Made by a program: the position numbers and the translations under genes
Notes under the pieces: generated by a model
The model's database searches: none
Seen by the model: the letters and a program-made list of their open reading frames with translations, nothing else
What the model was told of the DNA's origin: nothing
DNA from: Closterium sp. Naga37s-1
Lineage: Eukaryota; Streptophyta; Zygnematophyceae; Desmidiales; Closteriaceae
Direction of reading: 5' to 3'
Assembly: GCA_947471745.1 (NCBI GenBank)
Contig: CANJKZ010000920.1
Coordinates: 301,243 to 365,242 of the forward strand
Length of the DNA stretch: 64,000 nt
Shown: piece after piece, positions 24,315 through 35,400 of the stretch
How the letters are laid out: each line of letters starts with the position of its first letter
Position numbering within the stretch: the first letter of the stretch is position 1

Positions 24315-27300
24315 TCAGTGTAAGGAGCAGGAGCAGGCAGCGGTGAGCCAGGCTGTAACGGAAGACCAGTAGAAGACGGGAGGCTCAGAACCTGGCGAAG
24401 CACGGAACCAGGCGGTGGCAGAGACGAAGGTGACGGCGGAGCGAAGAACAGTAGCTCCAGCACCTCCTGCAGCTCCAGAACCTCCAGCGCTAGCACCCGC
24501 AGCAGCTCCAGAACCTCCAGCGCCAGCGCCACCAGCGCCAGCACCTCCAACAGCTGCAGAACCTCCAGCGCCAGCACCCGCAGCAGCTCCAGAACCTCCA
24601 GCTCCAGCGCCACCAGCGCCAGCACCTCCAACAGCTGCAGAACCTCCAGCGCCAGCACCCGCAGCAGCTCCAGAACCTCCAGCTCCAGCGCCACCAGCGC
24701 CAGCACCTCCAACAGCTCCAGAACCTCCAGCGCCAGCACCCGCAGCAGCTCCAGAACCTCCAGCGCCAGCACCCGCAGCAGCTCCAGAACCTCCAGCTCC
24801 AGCGCCACCAGCGCCAGCACCTCCAACAGCTCCAGAACCTCCAGCGCCAGCACCCGCAGCAGCTCCAGAACCTCCAGCTCCAGCGCCACCAGCAGTAGGA
24901 CCCCCAGAGCCGGCACCTCCAGCTCCAGGGCCCCCAACCTCAGAGTCGACAGCAGCACCTCCAGGTCCAGCAGGACCTCCAGTCCCAGCAGCTCCAGTAC
25001 CTCCAGTACGAGCACCTCCGGGACCAGCTGCTCCAGGAACTCTAGTAGAAACAACACCAGTAGTAGAGTCACCAGCTCCAGCGCCTCCAGCAGCAGGGCC
25101 CCTAGCTCCAGCAGCGCGACCCTGACGGCTAACGTACCACTCACGCAACTGCTGTGGGGAGAGAGGGACAGCGCTGGCTCCAGTGCCTCTAACACCAGCA
25201 CCTCCCGCAGCAGGGCCCCCAGCTCCAGCAGCTCGACCCTGACGGCTAACGTACCACTCACGCAGCTGCTGTGGGGAGAGAGGGAGACGACGACGAGAGT
25301 GCAGCGGCGAGGCACCAGCGAAGCGACTACGGAGACGGCCGCTCCAGGGAGACTGCTCACCAGACGCCTCAGCGCCCCCAGGTGCAGCACCCCCAGACTC
25401 AGTACCCCCAGGCTCAGCACCCCCAGACTCCTCACGCCCAGGCTCAGCACCCCCAGAAGCAGCACCCCGAGCAGGACCACCCCCAGCAGGACCTGAGTCA
25501 CCAGTGACCTCAACCGGCGCAGACAAGGGAGGAGGGTCTACCTGAGACACACCTAAAGGAGCAGGACCGGGAGCGGGGAGGGGGTCTACCTGGGGAGCAC
25601 CTGGAGCGAGGAAGAGCGGCGGGGGGGGAAGAGGGGCAGTGCGGTAGGGGAAGAGACGGTAAAAGGGAACCGACTCGTCGAACGTGACGTCCTGAGAGGG
25701 GAAGACACGGCGCGAGGTGGGGTGGTAAAACTGCCAACCAGGCGCGTCAGGGACAAAGCCAAGGAAGACACAGGGAACAGCGCGGGCGGAGAGCTTGTCC
25801 GCGGTGGTATCGCGGACAAAGGCACGAGAACCCCAGACCCGGAATACCGACGCATCGCCAACCTCCCCCGTCCACCGCAGTGTGGGCGAGGTCTCCGGCA
25901 AGGAGACACGGGGCCAGAGGTTGAGCTGATGCGCAGGACGCAGGACGGGAAACTCCGTCCCGAACCGCTCGCGGAGCTGGAGACGGGCAGCGCGGATCCA
26001 AGGGATCAAAACATCAGGGACCTCACCATTGGTGCACAAGGGGAAGACCGTGGTGTAACGCGAGTAGTCGTCAACAACTAGCAGGAAGTACCGCTCGCGG
26101 TCCTGCCCACGGACGCGGGTTGGGCCCCACACGTCCATGTGCAGGGTCTGCAGGGGAGCAGTCGTCGGGGGAAACGAGGAGGAGTGAGGAGCGGCGCACT
26201 GCCGCCCCTCGACATAGGGAAGACAGGGAGGAGCAGGCGAGGGTGGTAGAGGAGGCAGAGTCTCTGGAAGTCCAGAGACAAGGAAACGGCGGTGCATGCT
26301 ACGAAGGCGCTGCACCGAGGGGTGACCAAGGCGGTGGTGCCAAAGGAGGGTCTGGTGCGACAAAGCGCGACACGAGCAGGGGGCCGCTAGCTGACCTGAC
26401 ATAGACGCAGACGCAGCGACCTGAGGGGACATAGTAGTCAGTGTGTACAGACTCGAGCCAGGCGCACGGGTAAACGTGGCCAGGTGCCGGCCCGTCCGGG
26501 AGCACGTACAGTGGGTCACGCGCTGACCTCCAGGAGTGAACTGGTCAACCCACTGGTCCTGGAGGTCAGCACCACTCACCAAGTTCGTAGAGAACGAGGG
26601 GAGGTGAAGACCTAACAGGGAGCCAGACGGGACCGCCGGACACGGCAGGACCGTGGAGGAGTGCGCAAGGACTGGACCCCCAGAGGGGTCTGCCAGGGAG
26701 ACTGCAACCGGCCGACGGAGCGGCGTGAGGGTGGTGCTGTCGCGAAAGAAGGAGCGAGAAGCACCTGAGTCAAGTGTGAAGGTGTACAAGGCCTCAGCAG
26801 TCGTAGTACCAGAGAGAGCAGACTCACCAGCACCTGGAGCAGAAGCCTTACCAGCACCTAGAGCAGGAGACGCACTAGCACCTAGAGCAGCAGCCTCACC
26901 AGCACCTAGAGCAGCAGGCTCTATACCTGGGTCAGGCGGTACGCACAGGTAACAGGCACGGTCAGCACTAGTAGGCAATGAATACATGGCAGTGAGAATA
27001 GCATCATAGTCAAGAGCAAAGATATCTACCCTCTGCCCAAGCAGCTCCAGCCAGGTGGGGAGCTCAGCCTCGTCGCCAAACTCGGTACGCCAGGCGTCGC
27101 TCAGACGGGCGAAGCAGCGGGACTGTGTGTGACCAAGTGTCCTGCAAGCCTGACCAGCCCGATCACCTGTGCGAATGACGTACGGGCAGCGAACGGTACT
27201 CCGAGACCCTCTACTCTGAGCGTACCACTCGTGAAGCTGATGGGATGTAAGTGTCTCGCGTGGACGCCGCTGCAGCTGCAGCTGGCCACTGCCAGACGCT

Positions 27301-27419
27301 CCCAACTGACCATCTCCAGGGCGACAGCTACGACGGCTACCGCTACAACCCCAACTAGCGTACCACTCACGAAGCTGCTGGGGCGGGAGAGACTCGCGTG
27401 GACGTCGCTGGAGCTGCAT
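24315..27419 (-). pseudogene. Copia gag-pol remnant (zinc-knuckle-like, protease, partial integrase)
   Basis: A 1,034-codon frame. It has a Cys/His region around GQACRTLGHTQSRCF, an aspartic protease site (LDSGAS), a pre-integrase block (LLWHHRLGHPSVQRL), and the first Asp of the integrase core in LHMDVWGPT and VDDYSRYT. The frame then jumps from about FGTEFPV to a C-terminal integrase region (VFRVWGSRAFVRD, VPCVFLGF), so the central catalytic part is missing. The rest is a Gly/Ala-rich spacer encoded by tandem repeats. RT and RNase H are absent. The Gly/Ala spacer remains open over hundreds of codons, which may reflect GC-rich composition and not selection. Confidence 0.85.
24450..24900 (-). 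repeat. 33/48-bp minisatellite inside the copia pol spacer
   Basis: Alternating units built from GCTCCAGAACCTCCAGCGCC and variants encode G-A-G-A-G-G-S-G-A-A/V on the minus strand. Higher-order units recur about five times. Confidence 0.85.
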
Positions 27420-28464
27420 CTGGCCACCGCCAGTAGCAGCAGTAGCAGAAGTGGCAGAAGTAGCAGAAGTGGCAGCAGTAGCAGAAGTGGCAGCAGTAGC
27501 AGCAGCAGCAGCCTAGCAGCAGTAACATTGCGGGCAGGGCAGGTGCGGCAGGCAGGCAGGCAGGCAGACAGGCAGGCAGATGACGCGGCAGCGCGCGAAC
27601 AAGGTAGGTGCTCACCAGTGGCGGGAAGGGCAGGCGCTCGCCGGGCAAGCAGGGCCGGCGCTCGGTGGGCGGCGGCCGGGTAGGCGCACGACGGCGGCGA
27701 CGGCGGGGCCGCGACAGCTGCGCCAGAGCAGAGCCGCGTCGGCGGTAGAGCACGTCCGCGACAGCTGCTGCAGGGCGGGGCCGTGACCGCTGCAGGGCGG
27801 GGCCGCGAGGACTGCTGCAGGGCGGGGCCGCGAGGACTGCTGCAGGGTGGGGCCGCGACAGCAGCAGGAGGCTCCGCGGCAGCTTCTGCAGGGCGGGGCC
27901 GCGACCGTGGCAGGGCGCTCCGCGGCAGCTGCTGCAGAAGCGACGGCGGCAGTCAGGCAGGGTCGGCGTCCAAAGGGGGGGCGCGTCGAACAGGGGCAGG
28001 CGTGGCGCGCGGTGCTGCAGCGGGCTACGCGAGCTGCGGGCGCGGTGCGCGAAGCCACAGCGGGCTGCGCGAGGACGGCAGCCGCGGCGCGCGGGGCTGC
28101 AGCGCGACGCGCGGGCAGTGAACGCGATTCGCGGGGCTGCAGCGCGACGCGCGGGCAGCGGACGCGACGCGCGGGGCCGCAGCAAGCAGCGCGGGCTGCA
28201 GACGCGGCGCGCGGAGCAGCAGCGAGCCGCGCGCGGGCTGCCGAGGCGCGACTCGGGCAGCTTGGGCGACGCGCGGGGCAAAAAACCGGGCCGCGCGCAG
28301 GAATCAGGTCTGCGCGCTCTAAGCAGCAGCAGACCGCGCAGTCAGCAGACAGCAGGCAGCAGGCAGACGGCGCGCGCAGCGCAGCACGTCACAGGCACAG
28401 TCACAGTCACAGTCGTGGGATAGCGGTAGGTGGGCCCGAAAAAAAAAACGGTCCTACGGACCTA
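27420..28464 (-). other. GC-rich leader of the copia element
   Basis: Between the primer-binding site and the pol frame. It is very GC-rich, with degenerate tandem repeats (for example GCAGGGCGGGGCCGCGA units at 27770-27910). No gag protein is recognisable, so gag is lost or highly diverged. Confidence 0.5.
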
Positions 28465-28612
28465 CTGCTCTGAAACCATGTCAGAATCTAGAGACATGAA
28501 TGAATGAACTATGAGAGAGTTGGGTACAAGTATGAAACCCTAAAAGGGGCTGTACCCCATATTGGCTACCCCACTACAGCCTACACATATATAACATGCA
28601 TATACTTTGACA

Positions 28613-28747
28613 TATTTGAAGTGTAGCAGCGAGTGTCTCCATATCGAGAATGGTGACCCACCTGGCGAGCTATAAGGGTGCAACCGCGCACAGTGGTTGC
28701 GACCCTCGTGGCAGCTGGAGCGTCTAATTGGGCAGGGGGCAGCATGT
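28613..28747. repeat. Right copy of the 135-bp direct duplication
   Basis: Directly follows the second LTR and matches 23864-23998. After it the sequence continues with single-copy flank (ACAGTACGCG). Confidence 0.85.
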
Positions 28748-29477
28748 ACAGTACGCGAAACCGCCGTGCAGGGCGCGGCGGATTACCGCGGCCTTGCCGA
28801 AGCTGAACAGTCTCGCCATCTCGACTGCAACAGGCCAACCGAAGCGTCGCAGTGCAACTGTTATACAGTTGCGCTACGGTAACTGTCGGCCCTATCTGTT
28901 TCCTATATAACCCAATGTACTGCATTGTTATTATCACACAATTATCATCCTTGTGTCCGACTTTCCGTCGACCGCCGCAGTGGCACCACGTGCCAGGCCA
29001 GAAGTGCTACATCTGAGTGGCCATTGCCCTGCCGTAGGGACGTCGTTATACTCCTAGAGCATTCCGCTGCGCTCTAGCGACCTATGGATTTTATCAGAAC
29101 TTACATACCTAAATGATGGGTCTGTTTGTGATGAAATTGATCGTGTTCAACACACGTAGCCCATGAGCGTAAGCAACTAGATTGCAGATCACGTTGCATG
29201 TTACGACCAATATGTGCATGCATATAAATGGATGGACTGTGATGAACACACTAAAATCTATCTACACTATCGAACAAAGATACGTGGGGTAATCGTCAAT
29301 GCAATTACCGCGATAAGAGATCGACAACAATGTTAGGAACAGAATGAAGAAGAAATGTTTGAGTAAGAGAAGTGAGAAGTACTAGTACGAATGGCTACCC
29401 ACTACAGCCTAAACAGCATGGTAAAATATTTTGACAAATAGTAGTTGGGGTTTATGTCAAAACATATATGTTTATAT
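28748..29477. other. AT-richer spacer between two retrotransposons
   Basis: No coding capacity recognised. It includes a TATATAA-like run near 28904 and short fragments resembling LTR sequence (CCCACTACAGCCTA near 29397). Confidence 0.4.
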
Positions 29478-31486
29478 TGTTCTAGGCTGTAGAGGGTTTA
29501 GTCTTAAGGGTTACAACATTTATGTCGACCTTGTACTTGTACTCCCCTCTTGACTTGATGCACTCATCCTTAGTTTCTAACATGGTAGCAGAGCCATGGT
29601 TGTGACTGACCCTACTTTTTCGTCTCCTCCTGCGTCTGCCTTAGTCGCTGAGCTTGTTGACTTTGCTGCCCTGTGCCGCCTTGACTACGCTGCGAGTCTT
29701 GTTTTTTACTCTTCCTGTCCTCCGTCCGTCGGGGGTGATCTTGCCCTTGGCTGTGACGTCCTTGAGGACAGGCAGTTTGAGTTGGAGTGCATAGCGGCCA
29801 CTGCACCTCATCTCGAGTCCACGCTACTTTGCCCTGAGGGAGACCCGGATGCACTAGAAATCCCAACCCCGCGCTCTTACGCAGAGGCGATCACGGGTCC
29901 GTACTCCTCTCAGTGGCAGATAGCTATGGACTCAGAGATGGCTTCCTGGAAGTCCACAGGGACCTACGCCGATGCAGTTCCCCCACCTAAGGCAAACATA
30001 GTCGATGACATGTTGATTTTCAGGGTGAAACGGCCACCGGGTTCTCCGCCTGCCTTCAAGGCGCGTTACGTTGCATGAGGCTTCAGTCAGCGTGAGGGGG
30101 TCGACTTCTTCCAGACCTTCTCACCCACCCCGAAGATGACCAGCCTTCGGGTGTTACTGCACGTTGCAGCACTACGTGACTACGAGCTGCACTCCCTCGA
30201 CTTCTCGATAGCCTTCTTGCAGGGCAGCCTTCACGAGGCTATCTGGCTGCGCCGCCCACCTGGCTTCACTGGGTCGTTTCCTGCAGGTACCCAGTGGAGC
30301 CTTCGGCGGCCAGTGTACGGTCTGCGTCAGGCGCTCCGTGAGTGGCACGACACACGAAGGACTTGCGGCTCTTGGTTTCGCTCCCTCGACTGCTGACCCT
30401 TCGCTGTTTCTGCTCACAGACAATTCTCTGCCGCCGTTCTACGTTCTTGTGTACGTTGACGACTTGGTTTTTGCTACTGCTGACACTGTGGCTCTGGCCT
30501 TGGTGAAGGCGGAGCTGCAAGAGAGACACACTTGCACTGACCTGGGTGAGCTGCGGAGTTACCTTGGCTTGCAGATCATTCGGGACAGAGCACGCCGCAC
30601 CATCACCCTCTCTCAGTCGCACATGGTGCAGCAGGTCCTTCAGCGCTTCGACTTCATGTGGTCCTCGCCACAGCCCACTCCTCTGTCTACCGGCCACTCG
30701 CTCTCAGCTCCACCTTCGGACGAGTCCGTAGAGCCAAGTGGTCCGTACCCAGAGCTTGTGGGTTGCCTCATGTACCTGATGACGTGCACACGACCTGACC
30801 TCGCGTACCCTCTCAGCCTCTTGGCTCGCTACGTGGCTCCCGGTAGGCATCGAAAGATGCACTGGGATGCTGTGAATAGGGTATTGCGTTGCTTGTGCAA
30901 CACATCGGGCATGGGGCTCGTGCTTGGAGGACGGGGTTCAGTTGTTCTCACCGGTCACTCAGAAGCTTCTTGGGCTGACGACCAGACTACTCACCGGTCG
31001 ACACAGGGGTACAGTTTCAGCCTCGGCACTGGTTCTGTCTCGTGGAGGTCCACTCGCTCTTCCTCTGTACTTAGTTCCAGCTGTGAGGCCGAGATCTACG
31101 CTGGGGCTATGGCTGCACAGGAGCTCCGGTGGCTGACCTACCTGCTAACCGACTTGGGTGAGCGGCCTCGTTCTCCTCCAGTTCTGTACGTCGACAACAA
31201 GGCCATGATTGCCTTGTGTCAGGACCAGAGACTGGAGCATAGAACGAAGCACATTGCTCTCCGTTACTTCCTCACGCGAGAGCTGCAGCAGCGTGGTCAG
31301 CTTCGTCTTGCTTACGTGGCCACTCGGGCCAACACTGCTGATGTCTTCACCAAGGCCCTTGCTTTTCTCAGCCCAACATATTGTTCTAGGCTGTAATGGG
31401 TTTAGCCTTAGGGGGTACAACATTTCTCCTGACCTTGTAATTGTACTCCCCTCTTGAGCTAATGCACTCATCCTTAGTTTCTAACA
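29478..31486 (+). mobile_element. Internally deleted Ty1/copia element with 105-bp LTRs
   Basis: LTRs 29478-29582 and 31382-31486 (start TGTTCTAGGCTGTA, end GTTTCTAACA). The primer-binding site TGGTAGCAGAGC follows the left LTR at 29583, one change from the usual initiator-tRNA-Met complement. The interior goes straight from the primer-binding site to the region before reverse transcriptase, so gag, protease and integrase are deleted. No 5-bp target duplication was seen, and both LTRs are preceded by ATAT, so the boundaries may be a few bases off. Confidence 0.88.
29596..31396 (+). pseudogene. Copia reverse transcriptase and RNase H remnant
   Basis: RT marks: the FKARYVA-GFSQ region, LHSLDFSIAFLQGSLHEAIW, the catalytic YVDDL motif (LVYVDDLVFATAD), then copia RNase H (VGCLMYLMTCTRPDLAY, SSSCEAEIYAG, HIALRYFLTRE, ANTADVFTKAL). 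The frame is broken by a TGA at 30076-30078 and by a frameshift near 30345 before the YVDD part. It is therefore a dead copy. Confidence 0.92.
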
Positions 31487-32441
31487 GTTTATAACTAGAC
31501 AACATGTACGACTCGAAAATGTACGTTCGCACGTGCTCCATCAGATGTTCAAGTGCGCAAACACATAACGCGTCACGCCATACGTAACAATTCACCGATA
31601 TTCATTTGAACCAATATATTAACATCTATGTAAATTGCTCGCGGATTAGCTCAACAAGGGTCTCGAATCCTGTGCGTCAAATCAACCATGCCTAGTTGTT
31701 TTGGAGATTTTTGATTGCTTTCAGGGATCTACAATCAATTTGTGGAGTCCCCAAATGAGCTTAAATGGGGCAGTATTTTTTTCAGCCCATAAAATAACCA
31801 GGCATGTCATGATTAGCACAGAGTGACACCACCCTTAGCACCCTTCCCTTAACAAGAGTCCAACTCATATGTTTTAAGGGGGCATTCTATAGGTAAAAGG
31901 GTTGTTGAACCTTTTCTGTGATTCAACCGATTCCGGTAGGTTCACTGCATGCACAATTTACATGCGCTATGAACGAACTCGTTACCCTGGCCGGAGTCCA
32001 ACCAAACCATCTCCAGCTTCACCTTCGGCAACACCAAGGTGCCAGCAAGCAGCAATGTACACCAAACAGCTTTGAGAACTCCATTGATGCCTCTCGCACC
32101 ATGCGCATCTGCCTGGCAGGCACAACAACCTGACACATCTGCTCGACGCATCTGTCTCGAATCCAAAGCCTTGGTAGTAGTCATTGGATGTTCTCAAGAG
32201 CAGTCGCTTGTAAGAGGAGTTAGCAAACTCAATTCGACATTCGAGTCGGCTCGCGATGACGACAGCGGGTGCTCTTTGAGCCCGAATCGTCACGTGTGAA
32301 CAGTGTTCCAGGGTATTTCGAGCTGATGCCGTGTGTCAGTGTCAGCCGAGTCAACGGAATTTGATAATGCATTATACCCAGCGTTACTTCAGTTGCTGAA
32401 AGACTAACTTATCCCGATCAAACTGCTCATTATCCCTGAAA
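31487..32441. other. 5' flank of the esterase-like gene
   Basis: No exon recognised. It presumably holds the promoter and 5' UTR of the gene starting at 32442. Confidence 0.4.
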
Positions 32442-35400
32442 ATGTGGGGTTTCGCACTCGAACCGACGAAGCGCATAGGAGGCGTGTCGCCTCCTCGCCG
32501 TCCGATCAGGCATCGACCCGGAGCTTCCAGGAAAACTGGCGGAATGTTAGACTGGATTCCCGGCGGCGCTGGCAACAGCTGGCGAACAATCTGTTCGCCT
32601 GTGGTTGCTCTCGTGGTGATCTGGCTGCTGGGAATGATAATCTGGAACAGCGGAATCATCAGGTACAGTATCGTGACTATGTTTTACGTGCCTCAAACAC
32701 GCATGTGAATAGAAAGGTCGCCCTCTTGGTGATCTGGCTGCTGGGAATGATAATATGGAACAACGGAATCATCAGGTACGAATTCGTGCTTATCTTCTAG
32801 GTGCCTCAAACACGCGGATTGTATGTGAATAGAAGGGTCGTTCTCGTGGTGATCTGGCTGCTGGGACTGATAATCTGGAACAGCAGGATTATCAGGTACG
32901 CACCCGAGACCATCTGGGCTGCATTCCCGGCTGTGCTGGCAACAGCTGGCGAAGGATATGCTCTCGTGTGATCGCTCTCGTGGTGATCGGGCTGCTGGGA
33001 CTGATAATCTGGAACAGCGGGATTATCAGGTACGCACCCGAGACCATCTGGGCTGCATTCCCGGCGGTGCTGGCAACAGCTGGCGAACAATCTGCTCGCC
33101 GGTGATCGCTCTCGTGGTGATCTGGCTGCTGGGAATGATCATCTGGAACAGCGGGATCATCAGGCACGAGCTCGTGACAAAACTCAAACCTGTATTAGCA
33201 TTTGCCTTCTACCACTTGCAATTTGAGGTAGGGCTGAGTTCCGTTCTCTGTTCCCCGCTTCACGTCTTCTTCCTTTCCCTTCGACTGAATGCACGTCTTC
33301 TTCCTTTCCCTTTGACTGAATGCACGTCTTCTTCCTTTCCCTTTGACTGAATGCACGTCTTCTTCCTTTCCCTTCGACTGAATGCACGTCTTCTTCCTTT
33401 CCCTTTGACTGAATGCACGACTTCTTCCTTTCCCTTCGACTGAATGCACGTCTTCTTCCTTTCCCTTCGACTGAATGCACGTCTTTTTCCTTTCCCTTCG
33501 ACTGAATGCACGTCTTTTTCCTTTCCCTTCGACTGAATGCACGTCTTTTTCCTTTCCCTTCGACTGAATGCACGTCTTTTTCTCCGTCCTGCACTGCAGC
33601 CTGAAGAAGCAAACCACAGCTCCATCCGACTCACCTACCGGCCTGGACGCGTCATCTGAGTACGGCGACGATACCACTTCAATGGCTGATGGTTCCACTG
33701 ATGACAGCTCGGATCTCACCCCCTCCTTTACCAATAAGATGTCGTCTGGGGGAGGATTCATGGGAGGCTTGGGAACAGGCTCGAGAGCTGGCTCGGGAGC
33801 AGGATTTGGAGCAGGTTCGGGAGCAGGTTCGGGAGCAGGATTCGGGGCAGTGGATGAAGGTCTGGATGCCGAGGATGGGGACGGGGAGACGGGTCTACAG
33901 TCGGGATTCCCAAGGTCCTCTGGCACCACTGGCGCTGGTCGGATGGGGGGTCTGAACTCAGGGGAATCTTCCAGAACTTCCGCCTGGGGCAACAGGGGCG
34001 GGTTGGGAGCAGATGGAGGGGAGGATGAGGATGACATGATGGGAACTGGTGGGAGTGGTGGGTCGCGGAATGGATTTGCCACCAGCAGTAGCAGCAGCAG
34101 CAGAGACGGTATGTGGGGAGGTAGCAGCAGTGGTGGTGCTGCAGGGGGAGGTAGACTTGATGGAGGTGGTTCTGGGGCAGGCGGAAGCAGGTGGGGAGGG
34201 GGAGGCGCGGCCACGTGGGGAGGGAGAGGTGGGATGATGGGTATGTCAGGGGAGGATGAGGAGGAGGATGGAGACAGCCGCGCTGGTGGCGGTGGGCTTG
34301 GGATTTCCAGCAGTCGTGTGCCTAAAACGGGTTCTAGATCATGGGGAATGGACGGTGAGGATGATATGGAGACTGGTGGTGGTGGGAATAGGGGCGGGTT
34401 GGGATCCCGAAGTGGGACGGGTGGGTTTGGTAGAGGGGGAAGGGGTGGGGGGAGGGTGAGAGGAGGTGAGGAGGAAGAGGAAGGGGAGGAGGAAGAAGAG
34501 GAGGAAGCGGGAGGGGAGGAGGAGGAAGAGGAAGAAGAGGAAGAGAGCGAGGAGGGAGAGGAGGGGGATGAGGAGGAGGAGGAGGAAAGCGATCGGGGAC
34601 GGGGCAGAGGGAGGGCTAAGCGGAAGAAGGGAGGGCGGCGGGACAAAGGTGCTGCGGCAGATGAAGATGAGGAAGATGAGGAGGAGGAGGAAGGAGAAGG
34701 AGAGGGAGGAGACGAGGAGGAGGAGGAAGATGAGGAGGAGGAGGTATCCAGCAGCAAGAAGGGGAGGAAGGGCCGTGGTGCTGCTAGGAAAAAAACTGGG
34801 AAAGGAGCGAGGAAGAGAAAAGGAAGCTATGAGGACGAGGAGGAAGAGGAAGAGGAGGAGGAGGAGGCAGAAGAATCAGAAGAGGAGGAGGAGGACGCAG
34901 CGAGAACCAAGAAGAAGAAGCTTGGTGGCGCATCCAAGAAGGGGCGGAAGGGGAAGAAGGGGAGGAAAGCGACGAAGAAGGGGAAGCGGGATGCAGGGGA
35001 GGAGGATCTCGATTCAGCCAATCTCGATTCGGTGGACATGGAAGGGAAGAAAGCAGTCAACGAGGCTGAGAGAGCAGAGGAGGAGGCAGAGCGGGCAATG
35101 GCAGAAGCAGATGGGGAGACAGGTGCTAAAACGGTGGATAGCGCAGTTCAGAGCATGCCAGAGAGTGATGTGGCTCAGATATACTACTCTGTGAAGACTG
35201 CCCAACGAGGTGAGTGAGTCAAGGTTTTGAGTGAGTAAGGTGAGTAAGCCAGAGTGTCCCAATGTGAACGGTGTATGAGTTGCCTGAATAGCATGGTTCA
35301 GAGCATGCCAGAGAGTGATGTGGCTCAGATATACTACTCTGTGAAGACTGCCCAACGAGGTGCGTCAGTCAGGCTCTGTGTGTGAGTGAGTATGGTGAGT

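Larger units (their letters stand above)
23998..28612 (-). mobile_element. Ty1/copia LTR retrotransposon, degraded, 134-bp LTRs
   Basis: LTRs at 23998-24131 and 28479-28612 (134 bp, TG...CA ends, about two differences). On the minus strand the primer-binding site next to the 5' LTR reads TGGTTTCAGAGCAG (28478-28465), close to the initiator-tRNA-Met type. A polypurine tract (TATGGGGGTG, about 24132-24141) precedes the 3' LTR. Order PR-IN identifies copia. No reverse transcriptase or RNase H is present, and the integrase core is interrupted, so the copy cannot be autonomous. Confidence 0.9.

Noticed and set aside
24415..25125. Plus-strand frame rich in Pro and Ala
   Set aside because: It is the antisense of the Gly/Ala-rich minisatellite in the copia element.
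31640..31680. tRNA-like sequence (GCGGATTAGCTCA... TCGAATCC)
   Set aside because: It resembles the D-arm and T-arm of a tRNA-Phe, but the anticodon arm and proper stems are missing. It could be a decayed fragment.
33195..34757. Minus-strand Ser/Pro-rich frame of 520 codons
   Set aside because: It is the complement of the Glu/Lys/Gly-rich second exon of the esterase-like gene and of the intron minisatellite.
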